Shown: positions 63,863 to 64,000 of the stretch, one piece after another
Layout: each line of letters opens with the position of its first letter
Numbering within the stretch: position 1 is the first letter of the stretch
Assembly: GCA_002748705.1 (NCBI GenBank)
Contig: PDSZ01000020.1
Coordinates: forward strand, 1 to 64,000
Origin: Candidatus Fermentibacterota bacterium
GTDB taxonomy: Bacteria > Fermentibacterota > Fermentibacteria > Fermentibacterales > Fermentibacteraceae
Length of the DNA: 64,000 nucleotides
Direction of reading: 5' to 3'
Program-made: the position numbers and the translations under genes
The notes under the pieces: generated by a model
Databases searched by the model: none
What the model was told of the DNA's origin: nothing
Seen by the model: only the letters and a program-made list of their open reading frames with translations

Positions 63863-64000
63863 TATGCATTCCAATCTTCAGCAAGCATTGCGTAAATCAG
63901 CTGGTCGTGAAAGGAATTCTGAAAGACAACACTCTCCCTGAGCCTGCCCTCCAGGGTGAATCCAATCCTTTCTACCAGTTTTACAGCAGGTGTGTTTCCA
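63862..64000 (-). CDS. GNAT acetyltransferase, C-terminal part (runs off the window)
   Basis: The minus-strand frame from the right edge to TAA (63864-63862) encodes G-N-T-P-A-V-K-L-V-E-R-I-G-F, then L-E-G-R-L-R-E-S-V and the ending Y-A-M-L-A-E-D-W-N-A. The N-x-x-A-x-x-L-x-x-x-x-G-F block followed by a basic E-G-x-L-R-E segment is the C-terminal signature of RimJ/RimL acetyltransferases, as in the complete gene at 25.1-25.7 kb. It is cut by the window and has no start here. The stop overlaps the methyltransferase start. Confidence 0.82.
   Translation of the reverse strand, partial: GNTPAVKLVERIGFTLEGRLRESVVFQNSFHDQLIYAMLAEDWNA

Overview
The window reads as chromosomal DNA of a Gram-negative (diderm), probably anaerobic bacterium. 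It encodes lipid A synthesis (LpxA, an LpxC-FabZ fusion, LpxD), outer-membrane biogenesis (BamA, Skp/OmpH, LolC/LolD), many proteins with signal peptides and predicted beta-barrels, and a HydE-type [FeFe]-hydrogenase maturase. The LpxC-FabZ fusion and two secreted propeller proteins with C-terminal FlgD-like/sorting-type tails (a Y-P-N-P-F or Y-P-Q-P-F motif) point to the FCB group or a related candidate phylum such as Fermentibacterota. That placement is inference from gene content, not from a marker-gene tree.

Layout. Positions 1-151 hold the last codons of a transposase. From 26.9 kb down to 0.55 kb almost everything is on the minus strand in tight, often ATGA/GTGA-overlapping order: hydE, a GNAT acetyltransferase, a P-type ATPase, a ChaN-like protein, prfB (RF2, with an intact programmed +1 frameshift), lysS, lolC, lolD, a ClpC-type ATPase, bamA, skp, lpxD, lpxC-fabZ, lpxA, a DUF5683-like protein that appears to start at CTG, an ECF sigma factor and its zinc-binding anti-sigma factor, a secreted protein, a lipoprotein and ligA. 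This is an envelope-biogenesis block embedded in housekeeping genes. One small membrane protein (4.5-5.25 kb) runs the other way.

27.0-31.1 kb is a plus-strand run: a CPA2-type antiporter, an EIIA(Ntr)-like protein with a PII-like tail, an SHMT-family PLP enzyme, a structured intergenic region ending in a terminator-like hairpin, and a small barrel protein. 31.2-34.3 kb is the most unusual region. It holds a duplicated secreted-protein gene whose two copies share about 250 bp of upstream DNA. Each upstream copy contains a strong Shine-Dalgarno sequence and a conserved 15-residue leader ORF that ends just before the main ribosome-binding site. One copy carries a 69-bp palindromic insertion that the other lacks. 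34.3-39.3 kb (minus) has a DUF1846 protein, a signal-peptide peptidase fused behind a barrel-like domain, and an outer-membrane barrel protein.

39.4-57.9 kb (plus) is a surface-glycan cluster: glycosyltransferases, two Wzx-like flippases, RmlB, a UDP-xylose-synthase-like enzyme, another SDR enzyme, a Wza-like export protein, a Wzz-like chain-length protein, a FemAB-like transferase and MurB, with the two sorting-tail propeller proteins translationally coupled into it. A strong terminator follows. Next comes a promoter driving a multiply broken BioD/DRTGG-type pseudogene that still ends ATGA-overlapped with cca. The right end has a Gate-domain membrane protein, a GHL10-like secreted protein, a SAM methyltransferase and the C-terminus of a GNAT acetyltransferase that runs off the window.
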